64,000 nucleotides of DNA from an uncultured Christensenellaceae bacterium (lineage in GTDB: Bacteria > Bacillota > Clostridia > Christensenellales > Borkfalkiaceae). Positions 18,188-27,330 of the stretch are shown here, in pieces. The notes under the pieces are model-generated. The model saw only the letters and a list, made by a program, of their open reading frames with translations. It was not told the DNA's origin and did no database searches. The DNA is taken from assembly GCA_910588465.1 (NCBI GenBank), contig CAJUOP010000004.1, positions 45,938 to 109,937 of the forward strand. The letters run 5' to 3'. How positions within the stretch are numbered: the stretch's first letter is position 1; the number at the start of each line of letters is the position of its first letter. Position numbers and translations under genes: made by a program.

Positions 18188-20152
18188 TTATTTTTTCTTT
18201 GCCGCGGCAAACCCTTCGCGGAACGCCTGCCAGGTTTCCGTCAAATCGTCGTAAGCGGTCGAGTCGGGCGCGTAGAAGCGCAGGCGGTTGGTTACCCGCC
18301 CGTCGCTCACGTCGTCGGCGTTAAACCACACGGCGCCCTTTATGGGCTTCGCCCAGTCGGGTTTGTTTTCGGCGTTGAACGCCGCAAACATATCCCTTAC
18401 CCACTGCGCCTGAAAATCGCGGTTGCGCCCCAGCTCGCCCGTGGCGTTCCCGCCCGAGCCGCACGCGAATTCCGCGAGAATCATATTCCACTGCGAAAAC
18501 GTGCCCTTGTTCTTTTCGTACAACGTTTTGTAGTGTTCGTCGAACGTTCTCGCCTTTGCCGCCGCCTCTGCTTCCGTCTTGTAGTTGTTCATCTCGTAGC
18601 TGGTCCCGCCCAGAAGCTGCACGTATTCCGCGCCGGGGAAGTAGCAAAGGTCCTCTCCCCAGGAGCAATAGGGATAGGTGGTGCCGAACGGATTCCATAT
18701 CCAGATCGCGTTATTTACGTTCTCTTCCTCGAAAATGTTGTAAAGTCTTTGCCAGGTCGCAATAAATATATCGGGATCGAGCAGCGTTAAAAGCGCGCAG
18801 TAACTCGTCCAGTCGGTGTTCATCTCGTTGTTTAAACGGAACAGAACGGGTTTTTCGTACTCCTTGATATCGCGCGCCAGCGTGCGGAACTGCTCGTCGA
18901 ATTTTCCGCGCATGATATCGAACAGCGGCGTGTACTCGGTAAAATTCTTGTTCTGAACGTTGTTGTTGTCGGTGGTAAACTGGTAGCTCAGCTGCAGCAC
19001 GGGTCTGCCGTTTCTGCCGTCTCCGTCCGCGAGCTCCTTCGCCATCGCTTTGGGGAAGTAGTGCGGTCCCGTCGTGTTGGAAAGGTGCGTGTAGGTGGGA
19101 TAAATATCGAATTTATGATCCCACAGCTCCTCGATCCCCTTCTGATAGGAACGGCTGAGCGCAAGCCTGTTTTGGTAGGCTCCGCTTTCGGGATCCTGTT
19201 CCGATTTGATGTTCGGCATAGACGCGCTGAACGCGCCCCAATTCACGTAATCGTAATTGAGCGAAGCGAAATACGCCTTGGTAACGGGATTCCATTTGCT
19301 GTTTTCGGCGGGCTTGCCCGCGTCCAGATAGTTACGGGCGACCCCCTTGGAATTTACGTGCTTGTAGCTTTGCACGATTTGATTCATCTCTTCGCTGCGG
19401 TCCGATTTCGACTTTAACACAAACAGCGTAAAGAAGGCGTTTTCGTTTTCCTCGCGCACGACGGCGATATGATAGTAAGGGTACTCGATGCCTTGCGCAT
19501 CGTTGATCTGCACGTCGAAGCGGTATACGTCGTGCCCCTCTTTGATCGAAAGATCGCCCACGCTGTGCTCCTTGGTGAACTCGTACGCCGCGCTTCCGTC
19601 AATGCGGGAAAGGTTATTCGCCTCGATATACTTATCGCTGTTAATAAATTTAAACAGCCAGTCGGAGGCGTAGGTATACCAGGGGTTGGTTTCTCCCGTA
19701 TACGTGTTGCTCGACTCCACGCTTACCGAAAGCACGGAATCGCCGAACGAATATTTCGTCGTATACTTCGCGATGGAATAGTCGGCGGAAATTTCGTCCG
19801 CGGGGATGGTGAACACGATCCCGCCCGAAGCGTTCACGATGCGCGTGCTCCCTTCGCCGAACAGCTCCAGCTTTACGTCCTTGCGCGAATAATCGGCTTG
19901 CTCGAATTTGGGCTGATACGCTCCGCTCACGAAAAACCGACCGCCCTTTACGTCGTCGGCGGTCGAAAAGCCGTTCGTCCCGTCCTTGACTTCGCCGTTT
20001 TTATAAAATTCGTCGAACGCATACCGCAGCGACGCGCCGTGCGTTACGATCTCGTCTCCCCATTCCTGCTCCCTGTCTCCGTCGGGCGCGCAGCCTGCGA
20101 AACAGCTTAACCCGAGCACGAGCGCAAACGTTGCGGACAATACTTTTTTCAA
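18188..20152 (-). CDS. Lipoprotein with GH26-like (beta/alpha)8 glycosidase domain
   Basis: 654 residues. Lipobox LSCFAGC; then an all-beta region of about 250 residues and a TIM-barrel-like catalytic part. Candidate acid/base Glu443 in FRLNNEMNTDW and nucleophile Glu561 in MILAEFACGSGG sit about 118 residues apart, as in GH26 and related clan-A enzymes; aromatic WIWNPFGTTYPYC lies between them. GH26 includes beta-mannanases, but the substrate here is uncertain and a related unassigned family is possible. The start is TTG, with GAAGGAG 7 bp upstream. It is transcribed alone from a strong promoter, between a metallophosphoesterase and an SRAP gene. Confidence 0.72.
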   Translation of the reverse strand: MKKVLSATFALVLGLSCFAGCAPDGDREQEWGDEIVTHGASLRYAFDEFYKNGEVKDGTNGFSTADDVKGGRFFVSGAYQPKFEQADYSRKDVKLELFGEGSTRIVNASGGIVFTIPADEISADYSIAKYTTKYSFGDSVLSVSVESSNTYTGETNPWYTYASDWLFKFINSDKYIEANNLSRIDGSAAYEFTKEHSVGDLSIKEGHDVYRFDVQINDAQGIEYPYYHIAVVREENENAFFTLFVLKSKSDRSEEMNQIVQSYKHVNSKGVARNYLDAGKPAENSKWNPVTKAYFASLNYDYVNWGAFSASMPNIKSEQDPESGAYQNRLALSRSYQKGIEELWDHKFDIYPTYTHLSNTTGPHYFPKAMAKELADGDGRNGRPVLQLSYQFTTDNNNVQNKNFTEYTPLFDIMRGKFDEQFRTLARDIKEYEKPVLFRLNNEMNTDWTSYCALLTLLDPDIFIATWQRLYNIFEEENVNNAIWIWNPFGTTYPYCSWGEDLCYFPGAEYVQLLGGTSYEMNNYKTEAEAAAKARTFDEHYKTLYEKNKGTFSQWNMILAEFACGSGGNATGELGRNRDFQAQWVRDMFAAFNAENKPDWAKPIKGAVWFNADDVSDGRVTNRLRFYAPDSTAYDDLTETWQAFREGFAAAKKK

Positions 20153-20184
20153 TGAAATACTCCTTCCCAGCCGTAATTACGCTC

Positions 20185-20213
20185 AGTATATCAGCATTTT
20201 AAATTTTTGTCAA
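20185..20213 (-). promoter_or_regulatory. Sigma-A promoter of GH26-like gene
   Basis: TTGACA (20213-20208), 17-bp spacer, TATACT (20190-20185) with extended TG. It lies about 35 bp before the TTG start, in an AT-rich divergent region. Confidence 0.75.
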
Positions 20214-20327
20214 CAGAAAAAAATTTTTTTCATAAAAATAATTAAAAGAATTTTTTTACGGGTAATTTTTGAAAAAGATTTTTATTGAGCCGTTTTTCCG
20301 AACTTCATAAAAACGACGATCTCCGCG

Positions 20328-20333
20328 CATAAT
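20328..20333 (+). promoter_or_regulatory. Possible -10 of SRAP gene
   Basis: CATAAT lies 6 bp before the ATG at 20340 and no ribosome-binding site is visible, so the message may be leaderless. A weak -35 (TTCATA, 20304-20309) is 18 bp upstream. Confidence 0.35.
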
Positions 20334-20339
20334 AATGGT

Positions 20340-20885
20340 ATGTGCGGAAGATTTCATTTAGAGTATTCCCATAAAACCGTTCAAAAATTGCTGACGGAAA
20401 TTCCGCGGGAAAAGCAAGTGCAGCTTCGCTTCGGCGACGTATTCCCCAACGACTTCGTTCCCGTGCTTACGGCGGAAGAGGCGGTAGCGGCGCGCTGGGG
20501 TTTCGGTCGGTCGGATAAAAAGGGCGTTCTGATAAACGCCCGCGCCGAAACGGTAACGCAGAGGCAGACTTTCCGCAAAAGCTTTTTAGAGCGGCGGTGC
20601 CTGATCCCCGCAAACGGGTTTTACGAATGGGATAACCAAAAAAACAAATTCTATTTTACCCGCGAGGACGGCGGATTGCTGTATCTTTGCGGATTCTATC
20701 GGGAAGAGGAGGGCGTACCGCGATTTATCGTCTTGACCAAACCCGCCACACCGCCCGTTTCCGCCCGTCACGACCGAATCCCCGTGATCGCAGCGGATTG
20801 GGCAAAGCACAAATATCTCACGGATATGTATTTTGCTTCCGATTATGCGGAACGCGCGAACGAGATCGCGCTGAAAACAAGTTGA
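20340..20885 (+). CDS. SRAP domain protein (YedK/HMCES family)
   Basis: 181 residues. SRAP proteins bind abasic sites in single-stranded DNA and cross-link through the N-terminal Cys exposed after Met removal. That Cys2 is present (MCGRF). Other active-site residues are visible in NARAET, IPANGFYEW and SARHDRIPV. The length is slightly below the usual 190-220. It converges on the DNA polymerase IV gene, and both end at the same hairpin. DNA-damage inducibility is plausible, but no LexA site was recognised. Confidence 0.92.
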   Translation: MCGRFHLEYSHKTVQKLLTEIPREKQVQLRFGDVFPNDFVPVLTAEEAVAARWGFGRSDKKGVLINARAETVTQRQTFRKSFLERRCLIPANGFYEWDNQKNKFYFTREDGGLLYLCGFYREEEGVPRFIVLTKPATPPVSARHDRIPVIAADWAKHKYLTDMYFASDYAERANEIALKTS

Positions 20886-20915
20886 ACGCGGCAAGCCGTT
20901 AAGGCTTGCCGCGTT
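20885..20915. terminator. Shared hairpin between convergent SRAP and dinB
   Basis: AACGCGGCAAGCC / GGCTTGCCGCGTT, a perfect 13-bp stem with a 5-base loop. It begins next to the SRAP stop and reaches into the dinB stop codon. T tracts are weak and offset on both strands, but the shape and site indicate a bidirectional terminator. Confidence 0.6.
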
Positions 20916-22164
20916 ACGTTCCGTTTTTAAAAAAGCTGTACGGATGAATGGTATGCTCCCCCTTGATATCCAGCTCCCTTATTTTGGGATCCTTTAACAC
21001 GATCGCGGACTGTATCACGCGGTTGCCGTACTTGCGCCGCAAGCCGTCTACGGCGGCGTCCAGCCGCTTTTGCTTTTCGTCCTTTTCGACGCTGCCGAAA
21101 AAATCGAGCTGCTCGGCGCCGAACTCGAAATCGGAAACGGAAAGCCCCACGCTGCGCACGTAATTTTCCCAGGGATAAATTTCACGAAAGAGCGCGAACG
21201 CCTTGCGGGAAATATCGAGCGCATGGCAGGACGGGCGGGAAAGCTTGCCCTGCCTTTGATATCCGCTTAAATCGGAGGCGCGGACAGATACGTGCACCGT
21301 GCGCGCCCGCGTAAGTCCCGCGTCCCGCATACGCGCCCCCACCGAATCGGCAAGCAGGCAAATCACCATATGCACGTCCTCCTCGTCCTTTAAATCGCGG
21401 TAAACGGTCAGGCTGTTCCCGATCGACTTGATATTTTCCTCTTCGTCCACCGTGACGACGGGCGAAAGGTCGTTGCCGTTCGCAAAGGCATAGAGATAAT
21501 TCCCCCACTTGCCCAGCATTTTTACAAGCAGCGCCTCGTCCGACTGTGCCAGCTGTCCGATCGTCTTTACCCCGATCCGATTCAGCTTCTGTTTGGTGGC
21601 GTTCCCCACGTACAGCAGCTCCTCCACGGGCAGCCGCCAGACGATATCTTTAAAGTTTTCGGGCGAGATCACGGTTACCGCGTCCGGTTTTTTCATGTCC
21701 GAGCCGAGCTTCGCGAAAATTTTATTCCAGCTCACGCCCACGCTTACGGTAATGCCGATTTCTTTTTTCACCCGCTCGCGGATCGCGTTTGCGATTTCCT
21801 CTCCGCTGCCGAACAGCATGAGAGAGCCCGTCACGTCCAGCCAGCATTCGTCGATCCCGAACGCCTCGATCCTGTCCGTATATTCCTCGTAAATTTTACG
21901 CACCCGTTTGGAAACTTTGATATATTCCGCAAAATCCGCTTGAACCTCCACCAAAGCACTTCCGCACTTTTGCCGCGCCTCCCAATACACGTCGCCCGTT
22001 TTCACGCCCGCGCGCTTGGCAATCGCATTTTTCGCGAGCACGACGCCGTGCCGCTCCTCCTTCGCCCCGATAACGACCACGGGCTTGTCGCGGATCTCGG
22101 GACGGCGCAGACACTCCACCGAGGCGTAAAAATTATTCAGATCGCTGTGCAATATCGTTCGCAT
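20914..22164 (-). CDS. dinB: Y-family DNA polymerase IV
   Basis: 416 residues. Translesion polymerase: palm motifs DLNNFYASVE (metal Asp near residue 8) and FGIDECWLDV, and the thumb/HhH region SWNKIFAKLGSDMKKPDAV. The C-terminal little-finger domain is present. No beta-clamp motif was assigned with confidence. The ATG has only a weak upstream site. Two tandem copies of ATGCGTAAA lie 12-29 bp upstream, a possible regulator site. Confidence 0.92.
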   Translation of the reverse strand: MRTILHSDLNNFYASVECLRRPEIRDKPVVVIGAKEERHGVVLAKNAIAKRAGVKTGDVYWEARQKCGSALVEVQADFAEYIKVSKRVRKIYEEYTDRIEAFGIDECWLDVTGSLMLFGSGEEIANAIRERVKKEIGITVSVGVSWNKIFAKLGSDMKKPDAVTVISPENFKDIVWRLPVEELLYVGNATKQKLNRIGVKTIGQLAQSDEALLVKMLGKWGNYLYAFANGNDLSPVVTVDEEENIKSIGNSLTVYRDLKDEEDVHMVICLLADSVGARMRDAGLTRARTVHVSVRASDLSGYQRQGKLSRPSCHALDISRKAFALFREIYPWENYVRSVGLSVSDFEFGAEQLDFFGSVEKDEKQKRLDAAVDGLRRKYGNRVIQSAIVLKDPKIRELDIKGEHTIHPYSFFKNGT

Positions 22165-22175
22165 ACCCTAACAGT

Positions 22176-22193
22176 ATGCGTAAAATGCGTAAA
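22176..22193. repeat. Tandem 9-bp repeat upstream of dinB
   Basis: ATGCGTAAA occurs twice with no gap (22176-22184, 22185-22193), 12 bp before the dinB start. It is not a Bacillus-type LexA box; it could be an operator for another damage regulator or chance. Confidence 0.55.
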
Positions 22194-22214
22194 TAATCCG
22201 TACGGAGCTTCAAT

Positions 22215-22251
22215 ATAAAAAAGAGCTTCCGCGGCAACTGCGCGGAAGCTC
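22215..22251 (-). terminator. Terminator of first glucan operon
   Basis: GAGCTTCCGCG / CGCGGAAGCTC, 11-bp stem with 7-base loop and a TTTTTT tail on the minus strand, 7 bp after the 79-residue gene. Confidence 0.85.
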
Positions 22252-22257
22252 CCTCCG

Positions 22258-22497
22258 TTATAGTGCGGTATGACCCGTTCTCTTTAAAAAGTCGGTAAGC
22301 GCGTCGCGGTAATTCGCCGCGCGGCAGCCAAGCTCCCAGGTGATATCTCCCGTCTCCCGCGCGGCAATGTTGCTTACCGTCACGCACCCGTTCTCCGCGG
22401 GGCTCACCAGCAGGGCGGCGTTTCCGCCCGCGGTTTTCCCGAAAAGAGCTATCGTATATTCGCTTCCGTTCCTGCAAAATTCAAATCCGATCTTCAC
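22258..22497 (-). CDS. Small conserved-looking protein after glgP
   Basis: 79 residues, not recognised. The predicted product is soluble with no signal peptide: an N-terminal beta-rich half (FEFCRNGSEYTIALFG) and a C-terminal helix (YRDALTDFLKRTG). It starts 21 bp after glgP and ends just before a strong terminator, so it is the last gene of the pulA...glgP unit. A role in glucan metabolism is inferred only from position. Confidence 0.6.
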   Translation of the reverse strand: MKIGFEFCRNGSEYTIALFGKTAGGNAALLVSPAENGCVTVSNIAARETGDITWELGCRAANYRDALTDFLKRTGHTAL

Positions 22498-22518
22498 GAT
22501 ACGCTCCCGCTCTAAAAC

Positions 22519-24771
22519 TTACTGCGCCCTGTCGATTTTCCAAATCTTTTCCGCATACGTTGCGATCGCTCTGTCCGAAGAGAAGAACGCGGAATTCAAG
22601 GCGTTTTCCGCCTGCTTGCGCGCAAACGCCCCGGCGTTGCGATAGTCCGAATTCATTTTAAGCAGCGCGCTTACGTATTGTTCCAGATCGTAAAGCACGA
22701 AGTAGTGGTCGGGCTTATGCCAGCTTGCGCCTTGAAACAAAGCCGTATGAAGCTCTTTAAAATCTCCCGAGCCGCCGTCCGAAAACGTTCCGTCGATCAG
22801 CGTATCCGTGACCGCCTTTATCTCAGGGGAGCGCCCGACGATTTCGGAAGGGTCATAGCTCTCGTTTATCCGCGCCAGCTCCTCTACGGTCGCGCCGAAA
22901 ATATAATTGTTGCGCAAACCCGTCTGCTGCGCGATTTCGATATTCGCCCCGTCCATCGTTCCCACGGTGACGGCGCCGTTCATCGTCAGCTTCATGTTTC
23001 CCGTTCCGCTCGCCTCGAAGCCCGCCGTGGAAACCTGCAGCGAAACGTCGCTTCCCGCAATGATTTTTTCGGCATAGCTCACGTCGTAATTCTGCACAAA
23101 AATCACTTGCAGCTTCCCCTGCATCTCCGCGTCGGAATTGATTTTAAAAGCAATTTCGTTGATATACTTGATGATGGCTTTCGCCCTGCGGTATCCCGAA
23201 GCCGCCTTCGCGCCGAAGATAAAGGTCATGGGGACAAAATCGGCGAGCTCGCCCGCTTTCATCGCGTAATACAATCTTAAAATCGCAAACGCCGTCATGA
23301 GTTGCCGCTTGTACTCGTGCAGCCGCTTTACCTGCGATACGTAAATCGCGTCGGGCATGGGCGTTATCCCCTCGCTCTTTGCAATGTATTCCGCAAGCTG
23401 CTTTTTCTTGGCGCGCTTTATCTTTGCAAGCTGCTCCGCGCCTCCCGCCCGTAAAAAATTTTCCGCAGAGAGCAGGGAAAGATCTTCGCGCCAGCCCGTT
23501 CCGAATATGCCGTCGTACAAAGCGGAAAGCTCCTCGTTGCACAGCATGAGCCAACGGCGCTGAGTCACGCCGTTCGTCACGTTTAAAAACTTTTCGGGAT
23601 AATATTTATACGCCGCCGAAAACAGCCGCTCTTTGATGATTTTTGTATGGATCTCCGCAACGCCGTTTACGTGTTCCGCAACGAACACCGCTGCGTTCGC
23701 CATCGAAAACCGACCGTTCCGCAACACCGACATTTCGTCCTGTTCCGATTTTCCGCAGCCCTTTTTCTGCCATTCGCGCGCAGCGAATACTTGCAGCTTT
23801 TTCAGTATCGCGGCGATCTCGGGCAGGATACGGGAAACAAGCTCCTCGTCCCAGCATTCGAGCGCCTCGGGCAAAATGGTGTGGTTGGTATAATGAAATG
23901 TCTTGCGCGCAAGCTGCAGCGCTCTGCCGAACGAAACTTTATATTCCTGCGTTAAGATGCGCAAAAACTCCGCCACGGAGAATACGGCGTGGGTATCGTT
24001 CAGCTGCAAAACGTTGAATTCGGGAAAGCGGTCGAAGCGCCCGCCGTAAACTTTTACGTATTCGTCAATCCGTTCGCCCACCGCCGCCGCGGAAAAGAAA
24101 TATTCCTGACGGATGCGCAGCAGCTTTCCCTCCTCCGTGTCGTCTGCGGGATAGAGATATTCGCTGATTTTCTCCGCCCGTTCGCTTCCCTCCGCCTGAA
24201 ACAGCCGCAGCGTATTGACGCGCTTGCCGAGAACGGGCATATCGTACGGCACCGCGGTAACGTCCATGTCCGCAAAACGCACGGTGCGCTTTTCGCTCTC
24301 TTTGCGCACGCTCCACGGATCCCCCCATTTCAGCCAATCGTCCGCTTCCTCCTTCTGGAATCCGTTTTCGAAGCGCTGACGGAACAGCCCGTAACGGTAA
24401 CGGATGCCGTACCCGTGCAGCGCATATCCCGTTCCCGCAGCGGAATCGAGATAGCACGCCGCCAGCCTGCCCAGTCCGCCGTTTCCGAGCGCGGCGTCCT
24501 CCACCTCTTCGAAGCGGTTCAAATCGAAGCCCTTTTCGGCAAAGATATTTCTTACCTCGTTTAACACGCCGAGCTCCATAAGATTATTGAAAAACATTCT
24601 GCCCATAAGAAATTCCACGGAAAGATAATAGGCGTTGCGGGCGGGTTTTTCGTCCCACGTCTTTACGATCTCTTCCATGCACGCGGCGGAAATTTCTCCG
24701 TACAGATCCTTTACGGTTTTTCCCTCGACGGAAATCAGTGTCAGTTTTTTTAATAATTCCTCTTTATTCAT
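22519..24771 (-). CDS. glgP: Glycogen/maltodextrin phosphorylase 1
   Basis: 750 residues, GT35 family. It phosphorolyses alpha-1,4-glucans to glucose 1-phosphate with pyridoxal phosphate bound to a Lys. PLP-binding Lys594 is in EASGTGNMKLTMNG and the phosphate-binding region in GTMDGANIEI. N-terminal DAALGNGGLGRLAACYLDS is the family glycine-rich segment. No membrane or signal sequence, so it is cytoplasmic. It ends the import-to-phosphorolysis route of the first locus; a paralogue lies at 44706-46937. Confidence 0.95.
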   Translation of the reverse strand: MNKEELLKKLTLISVEGKTVKDLYGEISAACMEEIVKTWDEKPARNAYYLSVEFLMGRMFFNNLMELGVLNEVRNIFAEKGFDLNRFEEVEDAALGNGGLGRLAACYLDSAAGTGYALHGYGIRYRYGLFRQRFENGFQKEEADDWLKWGDPWSVRKESEKRTVRFADMDVTAVPYDMPVLGKRVNTLRLFQAEGSERAEKISEYLYPADDTEEGKLLRIRQEYFFSAAAVGERIDEYVKVYGGRFDRFPEFNVLQLNDTHAVFSVAEFLRILTQEYKVSFGRALQLARKTFHYTNHTILPEALECWDEELVSRILPEIAAILKKLQVFAAREWQKKGCGKSEQDEMSVLRNGRFSMANAAVFVAEHVNGVAEIHTKIIKERLFSAAYKYYPEKFLNVTNGVTQRRWLMLCNEELSALYDGIFGTGWREDLSLLSAENFLRAGGAEQLAKIKRAKKKQLAEYIAKSEGITPMPDAIYVSQVKRLHEYKRQLMTAFAILRLYYAMKAGELADFVPMTFIFGAKAASGYRRAKAIIKYINEIAFKINSDAEMQGKLQVIFVQNYDVSYAEKIIAGSDVSLQVSTAGFEASGTGNMKLTMNGAVTVGTMDGANIEIAQQTGLRNNYIFGATVEELARINESYDPSEIVGRSPEIKAVTDTLIDGTFSDGGSGDFKELHTALFQGASWHKPDHYFVLYDLEQYVSALLKMNSDYRNAGAFARKQAENALNSAFFSSDRAIATYAEKIWKIDRAQ

Positions 24772-24809
24772 ATCCTGTTTGCCCTATTATAATGTATTTG
24801 TATGCCGCC

Positions 24810-26417
24810 TCAGCGAAGCACCGCGATCGAATACGGCTGCAACAGCAGACGATCTCCTTTTACCGAGCTTGCGCCGACGGCGTTCAGCGTATCCGCGAGC
24901 TTAACGTTGCCGTAAGAGGAAAGCGGAATTTCAAAGCTTTCCGTATCGGACAGGTTTATAAGCAGATAGATCGACTGTCCGTTCCAGGTCTTTTTCAGCG
25001 CCGCAACGTAAGGGCTTACCGAATCCGCCCTTTCGATTTTTCCGCGCGCGATTTCCGGGTGACGGTTTCTCAGCCGCATCGCCGCCTTATAATAATTGTA
25101 AATGGAAGTCGGGTCGTCCTTTTGCGACTCGACGGAGCCGTTCGGGTACAGGCTCTTGTTTATCACGCCGTTGTAGCCCTGCGGCTTATAGTTGAACACC
25201 TGCCCTTCCGCCATGTCGTTTTCCGACCAGCGCATGGGGATCCGCTTGGAGGGGTCGTTGCTCGTGTCCGCACAGATCATGCCGATTTCGTCGCCGTAAT
25301 ACACGAAAACGTTGCCGTTCATCACCGACATGACGCCCGCGCCCATCTTGATCAGATTTTTCGAAGCGAGCATATTTGCCGCGCGCGCGGTATCGTGATT
25401 GCCCAAAAACGGCGCCAGCGTGCCCTTATCATAGGTGGTCTGCAAGTCGAGCAGCAGCCCTTCGAGCTTTTGCCCGGGCTTGGAAAGCAGCGGAGAGAAC
25501 AGCTGTTTCACCGAGGAGGAGCTGCCCGCGCCCGCGCTCATGGTAAACAGGAAAAAGCTGTCGCATTCGCTCTCGTAATATTCGCGGATCTGCGCGTCCG
25601 TGCCTTCCCACGCTTCCCCGACGATATACGCGTCCTCTTTGATCGCCTTCGCCGTATCGTTTACGAATTTTAAAAATTCCACGTTTTTCTGCACGTCGCC
25701 CGTGTAATAGCTCGTCACGGCGTCCAGACGGAATCCGTCGCAGTCCATATCCGTCAGCCAGAACTCGAAAATATTCTTGATTTCGTTCCGCACCGCCTGC
25801 GAATCGAGGTTGAGATCGGGCATGATTTTATCGAAGCGGCTTTCGTAATACCAATTCGAATCGCTCAGCTTATTGTAGCCCGTCTGATTCCGTTCGGAGA
25901 AATTATAGTATTCGATATACTTTGCGTCCTCGCCCGTCGTCGCGCCGCTTTTCAGCGCGTTCGAAGCCTTTCGGAACCAGTCGTTCGAGCTCGAAGTGTG
26001 ATTGATGACCATATCGACGATCACGTTTATCCCTCGCGAATGGGCTTGCCGCACCATCTCTTTAAAATCCTCGTTCGTGCCGTAGTCCTTTTCCACGGTG
26101 TAATAATCCGTAACGTCGTAACCGTGATAGGTCGTCGATTCACAAACGGGCATCAGCCAAATGCCGTTATAGCCCATTTCTTTCAGATAATCGAGCTTTA
26201 AGGTAACCCCCTTTATATCGCCGACCCCGTCGTCCCCCGAATCGCAGAACGACCGCACGAAAATTTCGTACCAGTTGCGGTTGTTGTCGTCTATGATATT
26301 CAGTTTTTCGTCCGTCCCGTCCGACGCGGGTTTTCTATCGCACGCCGCAGGCAGGACCGCAAAGACGAGCGCCGAAGCAAGCGCCAGCCCGACGAACAGC
26401 TTCCGTTTGAATTTCAT
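24810..26417 (-). CDS. Alpha-amylase lipoprotein, GH13
   Basis: 535 residues. Lipobox with Cys26 (VLPAAC). Single GH13 catalytic module: substrate-binding DMVINHTS, nucleophile Asp232 (GFRLDAV), acid/base Glu268 (IVGEAWEG), stabiliser Asp342 (FLGNHDTAR). No added carbohydrate-binding module is evident. Probably hydrolyses maltodextrins on the cell surface next to the transporter. Strong GGAGGAA site; 22 bp after malG. Confidence 0.93.
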   Translation of the reverse strand: MKFKRKLFVGLALASALVFAVLPAACDRKPASDGTDEKLNIIDDNNRNWYEIFVRSFCDSGDDGVGDIKGVTLKLDYLKEMGYNGIWLMPVCESTTYHGYDVTDYYTVEKDYGTNEDFKEMVRQAHSRGINVIVDMVINHTSSSNDWFRKASNALKSGATTGEDAKYIEYYNFSERNQTGYNKLSDSNWYYESRFDKIMPDLNLDSQAVRNEIKNIFEFWLTDMDCDGFRLDAVTSYYTGDVQKNVEFLKFVNDTAKAIKEDAYIVGEAWEGTDAQIREYYESECDSFFLFTMSAGAGSSSSVKQLFSPLLSKPGQKLEGLLLDLQTTYDKGTLAPFLGNHDTARAANMLASKNLIKMGAGVMSVMNGNVFVYYGDEIGMICADTSNDPSKRIPMRWSENDMAEGQVFNYKPQGYNGVINKSLYPNGSVESQKDDPTSIYNYYKAAMRLRNRHPEIARGKIERADSVSPYVAALKKTWNGQSIYLLINLSDTESFEIPLSSYGNVKLADTLNAVGASSVKGDRLLLQPYSIAVLR

Positions 26418-26439
26418 GATAATTTCCTCCGATTAAAAT

Positions 26440-27330
26440 TTATTTCACCGCGCCGCCCGTAACGCCTTCCACGTAGTACTTCTGCATACTCAAAAACAGA
26501 GCCGTGATAATGCCGCCTACGATCACCGCGCCCGCGCAGAATACGGTAAAGTTGGTATTAAACGAGCCTTTGTCCGCATTCAGCAGCTTATACAGTCCCA
26601 GCGCAACCGTAAACTTTTCGGGGCTGGTGTTGTTGATGATCACGTTCACGAAAATAAAGTCGCACCACGGGGCAATGAACGAGGTCAATATCGTGTAAAC
26701 GATGATCGGCTTCGAAAGCGGGAAGATGACCCGCCAGCAAATCGTCCATTGCGAAGCTCCGTCCAGAATTGCCGCTTCCTCCAGGGAGCGCGGAATGGTG
26801 TCGAAAAATCCCTTGCAGATATAGTAGGAGAGCGCCGCGCCGCCCGAATACACCAAAATCAGCGCGAACAGGGAATTCGTGAGCCCCACCGCTTTCAAAA
26901 TGAAATAAACCGCGATCATGCTCATAAAGCCGGGGAACATTCCGAGCACGAGCATAACGTTCATGATAGGCTTTCTCATTTTAAAACGCATACGCGAAAG
27001 CGCGTAGCTCACCATTAAAATAAACAGCGTTGTAAGCGCGCAGGAGCAGACCGCGACCAAAAACGTATTCCCCAGCCAGATCCCGAACTGCGTTTCGCGG
27101 AACAGCCTTGAAAAGTTTCCGAACCCCAGCTGCAAGTCCTCGGGGAAAAGCTGATTGATAATACCCGTATTCGGCGTGACACGAAAGGAGGTATAAACTA
27201 AAAACACGATGGGCAATATCCAAAAAATTCCGAGCACGGCAAGGACGAAATAGATAAGCCCGTTTACGATCGCCGTCTGCGCGCGCTGTCCCAAAACCGA
27301 TTTTCTTCCCGATACAGAACGCTTCTTCAT
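26440..27330 (-). CDS. malG: Maltodextrin ABC permease MalG-type, locus 1
   Basis: 296 residues with six hydrophobic segments. The EAA loop is EEAAILDGASQWTICWRVIFPLSKP, which couples to an ABC ATPase; shown here as its first part EEAAILDGASQW. Starts inside the malF stop (4-bp ATGA overlap). Paired with MalF and the binding protein upstream, it should import maltodextrins. No ATPase gene is present. Confidence 0.92.
   Translation of the reverse strand: MKKRSVSGRKSVLGQRAQTAIVNGLIYFVLAVLGIFWILPIVFLVYTSFRVTPNTGIINQLFPEDLQLGFGNFSRLFRETQFGIWLGNTFLVAVCSCALTTLFILMVSYALSRMRFKMRKPIMNVMLVLGMFPGFMSMIAVYFILKAVGLTNSLFALILVYSGGAALSYYICKGFFDTIPRSLEEAAILDGASQWTICWRVIFPLSKPIIVYTILTSFIAPWCDFIFVNVIINNTSPEKFTVALGLYKLLNADKGSFNTNFTVFCAGAVIVGGIITALFLSMQKYYVEGVTGGAVK

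Noticed and set aside
20914..22230. LexA box upstream of dinB
   Set aside because: No GAAC-N4-GTTC-type site was found; only the ATGCGTAAA tandem repeat is present.
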